Shown here piece after piece: positions 22,137 through 33,924 of a DNA stretch of 64,000 bases. The notes beneath the pieces are model-generated. The model searched no databases and was not told where the DNA came from. It was given only the letters and a program-made list of their open reading frames with translations. Both the position numbers and the translations under genes were made by a program. This stretch comes from Artemia franciscana (lineage: Eukaryota; Arthropoda; Branchiopoda; Anostraca; Artemiidae): positions 496,001-560,000 of the forward strand of contig NC_088873.1 of assembly GCF_032884065.1 (NCBI RefSeq). The letters are read 5' to 3'. Position 1 is the first letter of the stretch; each line of letters begins with the position of its first letter.

Positions 22137-23740
22137 AAGAGCTAAGAGCTCGTATGGCACTTGTGAAGAGGTCGGAAGAGCCAAGAGCTCATATGGCATG
22201 AGCTCTAGCAAAATTCTAAGAATCAATAGATTAATTTAAAAGGAAAATCAGAGGCTTAATGCCGGTCGGGATTTAAAATAAGAGTTCCGAGACACGACGT
22301 CCTTCAAAATATCAAAATTCATCAGGATCCGATAACCCACTCGTAAGTTAAAAATACCTCATTTTTTCTAATTTCCCTCTCCCTTCAGCCCCCCCCCAGA
22401 TGGGTCAAATCGTGGAAAACGGCTTTATCAACTCAATTTGTGCAGGTCCCTGACATGCCTACTAATTTTCATCGTCCTAGCACGTCCAGAAACACCGAAC
22501 TCGCCAAAGCACTGGACCCCCCTACTCTCCCAAAGAGATTGGATCTAGTCTGGTTACGTCAATCATGTATCTGGTTATTCTACCCACCAAGTTTCATCCC
22601 GATCTCTCCACACTAAGCGTTTTCCAAGATTTCCAGTTTCCCCCTCAAACTCCCCCCAATGTCACCATATCTGGTCGGGTTTAAAATTAGAGCTCTGAGA
22701 CATGCGTTCCTTCTAAATACCAAATTTAAAAATACGTCACGAACGGTCACCCGTTCTTAAGTTAAAAATATGTCCAATTGTTCTAATTTTTCCGACTTAC
22801 CACCCCCTCAAACTCCCTCAAAGAGAGCGGATTCAGTATGGTTATGTCAATCACGTATCTAGGACTTGTGCTTATTCTTCCCACCAAGTTTCATCCTGAT
22901 CTCTTCACTCTAAGCGTTATCCAAGATTTCCGCCCCCCCAACTCCCCCAATGACACTGGATCCCTTTGGGGTGTAAAATGATAGATCTGAGTTATGAGGT
23001 CCTTCTAAATATGAAATTTTATTAAGATCCAATCACTTCTTCGTATGTTAAAAATACCCCCTTACCTTTGTTCCTCCAGAACCTCATTTTTCCTAATTTT
23101 ACAGAATTAACCCTCTCGCCGACTCCCTCAAAGAGAGCTAATCCTTTTCCGGTTATGCCAATCATGTATCTAGGACTTATGTTTACTTTTCCAACCAAGT
23201 TTAATCCCTCCATTTTGATCCCTCCACTCTAAGCGTTTTCCATGATTTTAGTTTCCCTCCTCCAATTCCCCCAAAATCACCGGATCTGGTCGGGATTTAA
23301 AGACATGATATCCTTCTAAATGTCAAATTTCAATAAGATCCAATCACCCGTTCACAAGTTAAAAAACCTCAAATTTTCCGTTTTTTCCGAATTAACACCC
23401 CCTCCAACTCCCCCACAAAGGGCGGATTCAGTCCGGTTATGTCAATAATGCATCTAGGAATTGTGCTTATTCTTCCCACCAAGCTCCATCCTGATCTCTC
23501 CGCTCTAAGCGTTTTCCAAGATTTCCGGTCCACCCAACTCCCCCCAATGACACTAGATCCGGATTTAAAGGATTTAAAATAAGAGCTCTGATACACGATA
23601 TCCTTCTAAATACCAAATTTCATCAAGATCCGATCACCCGTTCGTAAACTGAAAATACCTCAATTTTTCCGAATTAACCGTCCCCCACTCCCCCCAGATG
23701 GTCGAATCGGGGAAAAGACTATTTCTAATTTAATCTGGTC
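22137..23740 (+). repeat. composite repeat D, copy 1 (3'-truncated)
   Basis: Starts AAGAGCTAAGAGCTCGTATG and then repeats a module of about 270-410 bases. Each module has GGTCGGGATTTAAAATAAGA, GACACGAYRTCCTTCTAAAT, TTAAAAATACCTC, then CCCAAAGAGAGCGGATTCAG and GTGCTTATTCTTCCCACCAA. Module starts lie near 22260, 22673, 22968, 23288 and 23555. Compared with copy 2 at 57.4 kb this copy has more modules but stops shortly after TTTCTAATTTAATCTG. No protein is encoded; pyrimidine-rich lines give spurious open frames. Confidence 0.8.
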
Positions 23741-24010
23741 TACTTGTGACTCGCAATTAATGTGGTTAGAACGACTTACGCCTATGACTGAAACTACTTG
23801 AGACAGTGCTTATTTTCAGCTAGGGACGTCCCGCATGGGAAGGGGGTCATTTTAAGTAATTTACAACACAGAACCAATGAAAAAAGATCAGTCTCAGTCC
23901 GTAATACGCGAATATGAAGTAATCTTGAGGACAATATCACCTAAATCAGTCAGTAAACCGGTCATACGTTCGGTAAGATCCATTACCCCCACCCTTCTTC
24001 TAACATTTTA
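23741..24010. other. spacer, no feature seen
   Basis: Nothing recognised between repeat D and the trinucleotide tract. Confidence 0.4.
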
Positions 24011-24014
24011 GCTA

Positions 24015-24245
24015 GTGATGTCTCTGCTTCCAAATACTACTACTATTCCGATTACGACTGCGACTGTGACTGCTACTGATTTTTCAAATGTTGCTGCTAC
24101 TACTTCTATTGTTACTTTTAATGCTCCTACTGCTACTACTACTACTACTACTTCTACTACTATTACTGCTTCTACTGTTACTACTAGTACTACTGCTAGT
24201 ACTACTACTACTACGACTATGACTACGACTACTACTACTATTGAA
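24015..24245. repeat. (ACT)n-rich trinucleotide microsatellite
   Basis: Imperfect runs of ACT/GCT/TCT triplets produce a Thr-rich frame on the plus strand and a Val-rich one on the minus strand. Neither is supported as a protein: the bias is fully explained by the repeat. Confidence 0.85.
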
Positions 24246-25939
24246 CTAAACCAAATGGATTCATTCATGTTGCTGACAGTTCTTGTCTACAATATCTCAA
24301 GAATATTTAAAGTTATGAAATTAAAACTTTCGGAGAATGTTGAGAGGGATATTCAATTGAATAAAAAAACACACACACACCGTGAATCCAGATTGACAGA
24401 AAAGGGTATCGGCGATATTACAGGAATGGCTAGGGGTATTTAGGGAATGTTATATTAAATGAAGACACTAGATGCATCCTGGTTGTCAAAAGGACATATC
24501 TGAACGTATCTACATTCATCTTACTAAACAAATTGGCATCAACTTGGCGTAGGATGTATCTACTTAGACATTGGGATATTTAGCTAAAATTTTAAGAATA
24601 CATTCTATTAGCCCTTCTAGCTTAAAAGCTTATGCCTATTTTATAACATTGAAGTCATTTCATAGATCTTAAATCTGTAATTACAAAATTATTCTTCGAG
24701 CAGAAAACAATCACCCCATAGGCTTAAAAAAATGTCAATTTCCCTCTCATTTGAAACTGTAAATTCTGAATATACCCTTTGGTATTGCACCCTACGATGA
24801 GTAACTAAAAGGGGAAGATTAATGTTTTTGTAAGAAGAGGGTTGGTCCAGAGAAGTTTTCTAGGAACAAGGAAAAGTTTTAAATATTTTTCTTTTGAAAA
24901 AGTTATTTCTTCAAACCTGAGCAAAAAATTTGGTAAATTTTAGCAACATTTTTTTAAAAGTGTCAATTCAAACTACAGTAATTATTCCACTTTTTTTCGG
25001 TACTCTACACAGAGGAAGGGGGAGGGATGGCCAACGAGCAACTGTTTTCTTTCATAATATTTAACAAATATTTGAGCTCGTTCTTTTCTCCTGTTGTCAT
25101 TTCCTTTCAATGCTTTTAAGTCCCCACAAAACTAGTTCATAAAAGACATGACTTGAGGGGGGAGGGTATTTGTGATTGAATAGAAATGTAACTGATGAAT
25201 TAAACCTCTTATGAATGTTTCAATAGGTAGTAACATCTTCATTCAAATTTAAAATACTTGGTTTGAAACTTGAGGACAAAGGGGGATGGGGGGGAATGCA
25301 CATACCCTAGGTCTCGAAGTTTAGTTTGTTGTTGTCCTCCTTTTTCTCAAGGAGGTGGGTGTGAAACCACGGCTTCTGTTCTACGGCACCCTTACCTGCC
25401 ACATTTTAGTAGTTTAATCCCTTTGATGATAAGCTGGAACACGCTAGAAAAATGATTTTACAGACAGCCTTTCAAACAATGTCTTGGGCCTTTAAGAAAT
25501 ATTAGTGTGAATTTTCTTATTCAAGTAGGAAAATAATGCAGAATACCGTTTTTCCTTCATTTTTAAAATGTGGCTTATTCAGAATTTCTGTGGTTCATCA
25601 TCATAATCTTTGGATATTTAAATGCCCTCTTTGGTATTTTAATCTAATAAATCAAAAAATAGTGTCTTCACTGGAATTCGAAGAATTTTCTATATCATAA
25701 TCTTGAAAAAGTTGAAAAATCCTTGCCCACATCCCCCCCCCCCTACCTCACGGCTATATTCAGAGGAATACGATGCGATAATTTACTAATAAACACAGTT
25801 ATAACTCTTTACTTTATACATCTACTGCACTGATGGAAAAACATAGGTTTTTGTTGGCGTGCAGTAGTAAAAATTAACCATTTTTTGAACACACCAAAAA
25901 ATACCATGATAAATAACTAAAAAAAAAGAAAAAGCATAC
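24246..25939. other. AT-rich spacer, no gene recognised
   Basis: No exon or element identified. A G-run rich segment lies near 25270-25310 and a C-run near 25730. Confidence 0.4.
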
Positions 25940-25998
25940 CATACAAATAAAAAGTAGAAACAATAGGGAAAATCTTTTCAAGACAGTGGAAATCAGTT

Positions 25999-26043
25999 CT
26001 GTGAATATTTCGGCCCTATGTCCAAGGGCCGTCTTCAGCACAA
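25999..26043 (-). ncRNA. hammerhead-ribozyme-like motif, left copy
   Basis: On the minus strand the core reads CTGAAGA, then a 5-bp hairpin GGCCC/GGGCC with a 9-base loop, then GAAA, TATT and CACAG. CTGANGA, helix II and GAAA match the conserved hammerhead core. TTGTG before the core pairs with CACAG after it, as helix I would. Helix III would be a single A-U pair, as in the minimal hammerheads known from Penelope-like elements. One unpaired C precedes helix II, which is unusual. Activity is not shown. Confidence 0.5.
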
Positions 26044-26060
26044 TACGAGAACAAGAGCGA

Positions 26061-26063
<3 letters not shown>

Positions 26064-26143
<80 letters not shown>
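26064..26143. repeat. (TA)n microsatellite, Penelope left side
   Basis: About 40 uninterrupted TA units between the hammerhead-like block and the element's 3' UTR. Confidence 0.95.
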
Positions 26144-26147
<4 letters not shown>

Positions 26148-26279
26148 TATATAAAATTGTGAGAATTAAAACTAAATAATGTTATTTAAAAACTTTTTTT
26201 AAAAACAGCCCTAGTTTCCTTACTTCAATGAAGTTTAACCAGGACTGACAAAAAGAATGAAGTGAGAATATAAACTCAT

Positions 26280-27530
26280 TCAAACTAAAGAGAACAAAGT
26301 GATTCAATGCAATTTCTCAGAGCCAACCTTGCTTTTTTAGCAGCCTGTCTCAAAGGCCTTTTCGTAGCTGATTCAGTAGTATTATAAATCGGTTTAATAA
26401 AATATTTTGTTAGATCATTTTTAATTAAATTTGAGTATAAAGAATTTAGTGAGTATTCCCCCAAGTCCCTGTTCAAAGAAATATTATTATTTATTTTGAG
26501 ATTAATTTCGATTGATTCTCGAACCACCTGTTTTATCCCCAAATCATTACTGATGAGTGAAGATATTTCAAAAAGCATCGTGTGGGACGGATTGTTAAAT
26601 ATATGCCAACCTAAAGCAGAATCAAAGGAATTAAAGAAAAAAAACGGTTGTAACCGTTTTTCTAGATTCTGATGGGTCCTGCCGACATAGTAATTTCCAC
26701 AATCACAGGTTATTTGATAGACCCCTCTTTGGCGAGTAACTGGGGTCTTATCTTTACCGGAATTTAAGAAATTAATGATTTTAAATTATTTGTAAAAACT
26801 ACGTACAGACTATTTTTGTGCAAATATTTTTTTAATTTTGTTGCGATCTTTGGGATATACGGAAGATAGACAATATTTGAGGGCTTATCAGTAGCCTCAC
26901 ATTGTGAAATATCTTCTTCGATTTTACAAGAATGTCTTTTTATTCTACGGTTAATTATTTTATTGACAAAAGGAATGGGGTATCCATTACCAAAAAGAAT
27001 ATCTCTGATAAAGTTTATTTCTGCATTTATATACGAATCGGAGCAAATATTCAGGGCACGATCAATGAGGGAAGTTACAACTGCTCTTTTAACTTGTGGG
27101 GGGTGATTTGAATTAAAGTGAAGATATCTATTGTTTTGTGTTGGCTTTCGATAGATAGTAAAATCTAGTTTATCAGCATTACGAATAATTAACATCTAAA
27201 AACGGTAGTTTATTTTCAATTTCAACTTCTAGGGTGAACTGCAAATTTCTGTCATAAGTGTTAAGATGATCTAAGAAGACTCGAAGTTCAGCTTCCCCGT
27301 AATTCCAAAGTGAAATTACGTCGTCCATATAACGACCCCAATAGACGTGTTTTAAAAAATAAGAATTTAATGCCCAATTTTCAAGGTTCTCGACATAAAT
27401 ATTTGCCAGTAGCCCGGATAAAGGTGCCTCCATGGGTAACCCATTTTTTGTTGATAAAAAGAATCGCGAAATTGAAAATACAGAGAAAACTTATTACACA
27501 TTTTAAACAGAGTCATTAAAACAGGGATAA
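26280..27530 (-). pseudogene. Penelope-like retroelement, RT and GIY-YIG endonuclease, 5'-truncated
   Basis: Read right to left, FRDSFYQQK then (after a frameshift) GLPMEAPLSGLLANIYVENL is the RT motif with M-G-S-P-L-S-type sequence. RYMDDVISLW is the catalytic Y-x-D-D box and ENKLPFLDV the next conserved block. TIYRKPTQNNRYLHFNSNHP and RAVVTSLIDRAL follow, as in Penelope RTs. After another break, GVYQITCDCGNYYVGRTHQN (near 26730-26670) is a GIY-YIG endonuclease start, and VVRESIEINLKINNNISLNR matches its C-terminal part. Penelope-like elements use such an RT and GIY-YIG pair for target-primed insertion. Frameshifts at about 27430, 27180 and 26760, and loss of the N-terminal region, make it inactive. 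Confidence 0.9.
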
Positions 27531-27936
27531 AACAGATTAAAATTTGGGGATAAAACAGGTGGTTCGAGAATCAATCGAAATTAATCTCAAAATAAATAAT
27601 AATATTTCTTTGAACAGGGACTTGGGAATACTCACTAAATTCTTTATACTCAAATTTGATTAAAAATGATCTAACAAAATATTTTACTAAACCGATTTAT
27701 AATAGTACTGAACCAGCTACGAAAAGGCCTTTGAGACAGGCTGCTAAAAAAAAGCAAGGTTGACTCTGAGAAATTGCATTGAATCACTTTGTTCTCTTTA
27801 GTTTGAATGAGTTTATATTCTCACTTCGTTCTTTTTGTCAGTCCTGGTTGAACTTCGTTGAAGTAAGGATGCTAGGGCTGTTTTTAAAAAAGTTTTTAAA
27901 TAACATTATTTAGTTTTAATTCTCACAATTTTATGT

Positions 27937-28107
<171 letters not shown>

Positions 28108-28130
28108 GTATATTCTCTCTTGTTCTCTTA

Positions 28131-28175
28131 TTGTGCTGAAGACGGCCCTTGGACATAGGGCCGAAATATTCACAG
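28131..28175 (+). ncRNA. hammerhead-ribozyme-like motif, right copy
   Basis: TTGTG (28131-28135), CTGAAGA (28136-28142), helix II arms GGCCC (28144-28148) and GGGCC (28158-28162), GAAA (28163-28166), TATT, CACAG (28171-28175). Identical over 45 bases to the left copy on the other strand. Predicted cleavage would fall between the last T of TATT and CACAG. Confidence 0.5.
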
Positions 28176-28279
28176 AACTGATTTCCACTGTCTTGAAAAG
28201 ATTTTCCATATTGTTTCTACTTTGTATTTGTTTGTTATGGAAAGGCAGTGTGGTCTTCGTCGCTATTTTAAAAATCATA

Positions 28280-28460
28280 CCACAAAAAAAAGAAAAAAAA
28301 GTTCAATCTCCATCACAATATCCCCTCAAAAAAACTCCCAACAACCCTACCCCATCGCTACCACCCATCCACCCACTCCTCCATACCACCACAACGAATC
28401 AGACCTCCCTACCACCTCCAATCTCCTCACAAATAAATAAAAACTCAACCATTCTTTATT
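28280..28460. repeat. A/C-rich low-complexity sequence
   Basis: A-runs followed by CAACCCTACC/CACCACAACG-type sequence. The open frames on the plus strand are Pro/Thr-rich and compositional. Confidence 0.6.
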
Positions 28461-28941
28461 AAGTAATCTTTTAACTTTCTCTTAAAGTCTAGAAGATGCT
28501 CAGCCGCCGTGACGCTCATTGGTAGAGAACAGGGAGGCAGGAAGTATAGAATAACAGGGAGTATATAACGCTTAAATTCTCCTCTGCCCAAAACCGAAAT
28601 ATCTCTCCAACTCGTAAATTAGTCAAAAAAGATACAAGTACATGGAGGGACCCCCTTTAAAAGCGCTCCTTTATGTCCCCCCTCTGTACATGTCGTGATT
28701 GGGTGTGCCTACTCCAGCGAAGGGGACACTCAGTCTTCCCTCTAAACTCTTCCTCCTTGGGTGCCAATGGGATAAGTGTGTTTTAATCCGCTCGGTGGTA
28801 CCGAGCGGTAATAATAACGGTAATAAGCGGTAATCACGCTTAGTTCAGAAAACGCTTAAGGAGTACGACACTTGTTGTTTAAAAAATAACCTTGCAATAA
28901 TTTTTATTCTTATACTTTTTTTGGTTTTATATCTATCAATG

Positions 28942-29402
28942 TCAAGGCCGTATCCGAGGGGGGAGTAGTGGTTTTGACCCCCCTCCACCCTCCGAAATTT
29001 GTGTCTGACTCTTAAAAACGTAACAAAATGGATAAAAACAAATTTTTGACACGCTTTTAAAAGTTTTTTCGTAATCGCCGCACCTAGTGGTGGTTCAGGC
29101 CTGTCTTGCACCCGGGGCAGAATTTTGTTTAGCATTCCCCCTTATCTTCTAATAATTTTTAGGCCAAATTTTTACAAAATTTTTGCTTATTAACAAAATT
29201 TTGTCAACTTCGCCCTCTACTTAATTTTAATAAAAATAACATTCAAAAATCACAAAATGTTTAAAACCGTTAGATTATTTATTTGAAATTCCACGACCCA
29301 AAATTTCTGCACCACGGGCAAGCGCCTCCTCTATCTTCCCTTAACCCCCCCTCGACCCAAAAAAATAACCCTCTGAAACAAAAATTCTGGAGACGGCCTT
29401 GA
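28942..29402. mobile_element. candidate foldback element bounded by TCAAGGCCGT
   Basis: TCAAGGCCGTATCC at the left and the reverse complement of GGAGACGGCCTTGA at the right differ at one position of 14. Just inside, CCGAGGGGGGAG...GACCCCCCTCC and TTAACCCCCCCTCGACCC add G/C-rich internal repeats. About 460 bp, non-coding, compatible with a small foldback or MITE. Confidence 0.5.
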
Positions 29403-30350
29403 CCACTGTTCTGTTTTGTCTCTTTAAAATCTGCTTATGCATATTTTGCCACTGGCTCTTATTAATTTAGTAATTTCCTAACTTTCGTTGACTCCATATT
29501 TTGATGCATTTTTCCATTCGGAAAAAACAGTATAGCTTATTATTATTTAAGAACTTGTGTATATGTAATTATATTTTCTTGAAAATCAGATCTATCAAAT
29601 ATTGAATAAAACGACTCACTGTTAGGCAACTAAAAAGATTAAAGACTGTATCACTAAAAGAAAGGCAGTGTAAAAAGAAACTGAAATGGTTATCTTTTTC
29701 TAGTCATTAATAATGGAAACTTCCCAATAAAGATTTTGACGTCACGGGTTTCGTTACGTCTTCAAGCAAGGAACTTACTAGTTTCTGCGTTCAAAAGATT
29801 GAAAATTGAATCGAATCTGGCGCATCCATTTAAAAAAAACGATTAGAGCTTTTTTTGTAATTAAGAATTTTGCCCCCTTTGCATGGAATATAATTCGAGC
29901 TGCAAAAAGAAATTCCAGTTATCTATCATCCTCCAAGGCTTCAGTGAAAAGATTTGTCCATACAAAAGAGTAGTAGGCCTAATTATGTGTGTGTTTTATG
30001 TAAGTAGAATGGTTGTTGTTTATGTACAAATCGCTTATTAATATTTTTTTCTATTTATTTTCATAAAATAACAATAACAAAAACAATATCCCAAAGGGCT
30101 CAATGGCCCGTTATTTGGGAAACGGCGTACAATAAATAAAGAATCATAAAACTTGTCATAAACATACTAACCAACATCTAAATATAAATATATAAGGAAA
30201 AGAAATCAACTCACCGGCAGTCCCCACGAAACAGCGACCGTCAAATCACCCGACAATAAAATACAAATTAAAATTATCTGCGTCATCGAGGATACAACAC
30301 CAACAAAACAACAACCGAAAAAAAGAAAAAAAAGAGACATTTAATAAGAA
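29403..30350. other. AT-rich spacer, no gene recognised
   Basis: No exon or element identified. ATAACAATAACAAAAACAAT near 30066 may be the tail of the LINE fragment to the right. Confidence 0.4.
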
Positions 30351-30359
30351 GCCTTTAAT

Positions 30360-30720
30360 AAGAAACTTTTCATCTGTCTTTTAAAGGAGCCAACTGTTCG
30401 TGACTGCCGGATCTGAAGTTCCAAGCACGCCCCACAATCACAGCCAGGCCGAAGTCTGAACGAACCGAGGGACTAGCTAGAATCATCACATCCTCCCGGT
30501 TAAAAAAGGTAAAAAAAAATCCTTCTTCCTCCCGGTTACGAACCATATAAAAATTTACTTCCCTGCTAGTTTGAAAATACCATATACAATAGAAAAAATA
30601 GTTTTTTAAAATACGTAGAATTGCAAAAACCCCCATCTTCTGCCTACAAGCACTGTGGAGTTTTCTTAACAGGTGGTGCAAGAATGCTCTGTAATTCTGT
30701 AATGTTCTGCAAAAATGTAA
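30360..30720 (-). pseudogene. LINE C-terminal fragment (CR1/Jockey-like)
   Basis: The minus-strand frame has VRSDFGLAVIVGRAWN and, after a one-base shift, RTVGSFKRQMKSFLLK. This resembles the conserved C-terminal end of CR1/Jockey polyproteins (R-x-W-N...F-K...L). The rest of the element is absent. Confidence 0.45.
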
Positions 30721-30854
30721 ATGTAATTTGTCAAACAAAATTATCTTATCTTAAGTAAATGCATTTAAAACTAAGCCCTCATTCGTCGTTCTTCACATAT
30801 TTATATTAAAACTAAATAAGCCATACAAGAATTTATTTGTTTAATTTTCATTGT

Positions 30855-31370
30855 ATGATTTAGGGCGTTTTATTAGGGTCAACGCTATGTCATTTTTGGA
30901 TCGAAGTGATGCCAGAAGCAATCTAATTAGAAACGTTTTACTAGTACTTCCTGGCGCATCCAAGAATACGATTTTTTGTTTCCTCCTGGTATCGTTACGC
31001 GCCGTATTAGTTACGCTCCATTGTAGTTGTGTCCCTGTGTCCCACCTGTGAATATAGATAGATATATGTATGTTTTTAACCACGTAAAACTTGCGAACAT
31101 ACAACATTCTTCGCTGTCCCATTGTCTGTGCATATAAATAGAATGTCAAGTTTACCGACTCTTGAACATGCAACATATAATTGTTCATGGGAAAACAATC
31201 CATATTCAGATCCTTACCGCATTTTTCTAATGATTGCCCTTGAGCTTTGTTGATGGTGATTGCTAATCGAATATTCCCTGTGTCCCCGTCGTCATTTATA
31301 TATCCCTCCTGTGCCCTTCCGGCGTCCCCGTTGTAGTTGTGTCCCTGTGTCCCGGTCGTCATTTATATTC
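30855..31370 (-). pseudogene. Helitron helicase fragments in scrambled order
   Basis: One frame carries LAITINKAQGQSLEKCG, a late helicase motif of Helitron Rep-helicases, and a shifted version of the [11 protein letters not shown] region (31280-31080). Farther on, at about 30990-30890, is KIVFLDAPGSTSKTFL, the Walker A block (canonical G-G-T-G-K-T). In an intact Helitron the Walker A motif precedes the others by several hundred residues; here it follows, so the pieces have been rearranged or two copies joined. Walker A also carries G-to-S changes that would abolish ATP binding. Confidence 0.75.
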
Positions 31371-31530
31371 CCTGTGTTCCGGTGTCTCGGTCTGTAATTT
31401 CTCTTTGAGTGTCCCGGTCGTCACTTGTATTCCCTGTGTCCTGGTCGCCATTTGTGTCCCGGTGTCCTGGTCTGTAATTTCTCTTTGAATGTCCCGATCG
31501 TCATTCCTTGTGTCCCGGTCTGTAACGTCA
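31270..31530 (-). repeat. Helitron-associated minisatellite (GTCCCGGTCGTCATT type)
   Basis: Degenerate direct repeats of GTGTCCCGGTCGTCATTTAT with GTCCCGGTCTGTAATTTCTC and TTGAGT spacers. Its reverse complement encodes in-frame N-D-D-R-D-T-G repeats fused to the helicase fragment. The same minisatellite adjoins the other Helitron at 40820-41110. Confidence 0.85.
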
Positions 31531-32350
31531 TAAAGTCTTCAATGGCTCTGGTGGTGCAGCCAGTTGAGGAAGTTTAACTTTTCCTGAGGCGCAACAAATT
31601 CCCATTGTTTCACCATTAAATTTCAAGGCCTTGCAATAGGGACAAATTTTAGTTATAGTCCCGATTTGAACACATCTACTAAAGCTATAATTATCGACTG
31701 GGCTGTACCTGAACGTCAGGCGATAATTTTGACGTTGCTCTTGTGATTCCTCGGCACGCTTTCTTTTGGCATTATGTCTTTGAGCCGCAAGCCTGTTTTC
31801 ACGTTGTTCTTGTGATTCCTCGGCACGCTTTCTTTTGACATTATCCCTTTGAGCCGCAAGCTTGTTTTCACGTTGTTCTTGTGATTCCTCGGCACGCTTT
31901 CTTTTGACATTATCCCTTTGAGCCGCAAGCCTGTTTTCACGTTGTTCTTGTGATTCCTCGGCATGATTTTTTTTGGTAATTTCTCTTTGAGACGCAAGCC
32001 TGTTTTCACGTTGTTCTTGTGATTCCTCGGCACGCTTTCTTTTGGTATTATCTCTTTGAGCCGCAAGCCTGTTTTCACGTTGTTCTTGTGATTCCTCGGC
32101 ATGATTTTTTTTGGTAATTTCTCTTTGAGACGCAAGCCTGTTTTCACGTTGTTCTTGTGATTCCTTGGCACACTTTCTTTCCTTACTTTCTCTTTTAGCG
32201 GCAAGCCTTTTGGCATTAACTCTTTGAGCCGCTTCCTCGGCTGCTTCTTCTGCCCTTGTAGGATTTATACTCAAATTTCTCTTTGAATTAACTCTTTGAG
32301 CAGCTTCCTCGGCTGTTTCTTCTGCAATTATAGGATTTATACTATAATTT
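31528..32350 (-). pseudogene. Helitron N-terminal region with heptad-like 23-residue repeats
   Basis: About seven tandem copies of AEESQEQRENRLAAQRDNVK-type units (~69 bases) are followed by SRCVQIGTITKICPYCKALK, then GICCASGKVKLPQL. The last part matches the zinc-binding leader of animal Helitron replication-helicases (C-x2-C...C-C-A-S-G-K-V-x-L-P). The repeat region is highly charged and predicted to form a long coiled coil. Upstream, in-frame copies of INPTRAEEAAEEAAQRVN extend the repeat to about 32350. The Rep nuclease domain that should follow is missing: after LKTL the frame stops and minisatellite begins. Confidence 0.8.
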
Positions 32351-32454
32351 CTCTTTGAATCGCCCCCTTATATACTTATAATAACGTCATATACAAAGCC
32401 TTATATACTTATAATGACGCCATATGCGTACAAACAAACAAACATTTTTTTGTT

Positions 32455-32700
<246 letters not shown>

Positions 32701-33924
32701 TTTGAGTGTCCCGGTCGTCATTTATATGTCCCGGTCGTTATTTGTGTCCCGGTGTCCCAGTCTGTAATTTCTCTTTGAGTGTCCCGGTCGTCATTTTTAT
32801 TCCCTGTGTCCCGGTCTTTAATTTCGTCAGTCGACAAACAACTTCATGACGACATACAGCTCAATCCTTATAATGACGTCAGTCGACACACAAACATGAC
32901 GTCAGTCGACAGACACACAAACAAACAACTTATTTATATATATTTATGGTCGTGGTTATATAAAATCGTTGGGCTCACAGAATTTTGTTTTTTTTTAAGG
33001 GAGAGGAATTTTTAATAAAAAAATTGACTTATACAAAAATACATATCAATATCTAAAACAACATACATATTCTCTTCGATTTGGGATGAGAATGATCTGT
33101 ATGACAATTACATAAAAAACAGGTTTTTTTAAACCGAAAGTAAGGAGCGACATTAAGGCAGGACGGATTCTCAAGGAATCTTTCTATATCTCCCACGTTA
33201 AACATTTGGAGTTTGCCTGGCGTTCCTGAAATAGTGATTTCGGCGGTTTTTATCTTAATAGAAATAAACAAATCTGTTGAATATTTTGATCTAACCAAAT
33301 CTTAAAGCCGACAATTAGTTTTTTTCATAATTTCAAAATAATTATAAAGCCTGTTTCGGGTTTGTACTCTAGATTGCTACACTTGACACTCTTGGTGTGG
33401 GGCATTAAAAAGTAGAGTAAAAAACATTCTATTCAACAATCAGAAACTTATTTCTATAATATATACTTGCTGGCTGCAGTCCCTTCAAATACTTTACATA
33501 TTTGTGTTCTGAAGTCAAAAATCCCCCTCAAAAGACTAGATGCAGCTGTAATTGGAACGCGTGAGAATGCATAAATTAGGCCAAGGAACTAACCACTCGG
33601 ATTGTTCAGGAGCGATTCAGCTAAGTACAAGTTAGTTGTAACCTGTTTAAACAGAGTCTAGAGAATAAGTAGCGTGCAGACATCAAACTGCCGGTTAATA
33701 TTGTATAGATAATTAAAAGAAGAATTGCTAAGGATAGCCTAAGCCTAATCGTAATTTCGGGTGAGAAACCCTTTAAGTTTAACCTTCTTATGTTTGTTTA
33801 ATTGAAGTGACGAAGAAATCTGATACCTTTGTATTTGACTGAGTTGCCACCTAAGAAAAGAATTGACTAGGGAGTAAAATGCTTAGACTTCGGCTAGGCC
33901 TTAAAACATACAGAAATCAATCTT

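Larger units (their letters stand above)
25940..26543 (-). repeat. left arm of the Penelope foldback (about 600 bp)
   Basis: From about 25940 to 26543 this sequence is the near-identical reverse complement of 27543-28240. It includes the hammerhead-like block, a (TA)n tract, the 3' UTR (TTCTCACAATTTTA-type sequence) and the last part of the Penelope endonuclease-region frame. The arms differ by a few substitutions, small indels and (TA)n length. Confidence 0.9.

Noticed and set aside
24008-24443. Thr-rich (plus) and Val-rich (minus) proteins
   Set aside because: Fully explained by a trinucleotide repeat; opposite strands give equally long frames.
31716-32216. 166-residue Lys-rich frame overlapping the Helitron N-terminus
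   Set aside because: A shifted frame of the same 69-bp repeat; the other frame continues into the zinc leader CASGKVKLP and is the real one.
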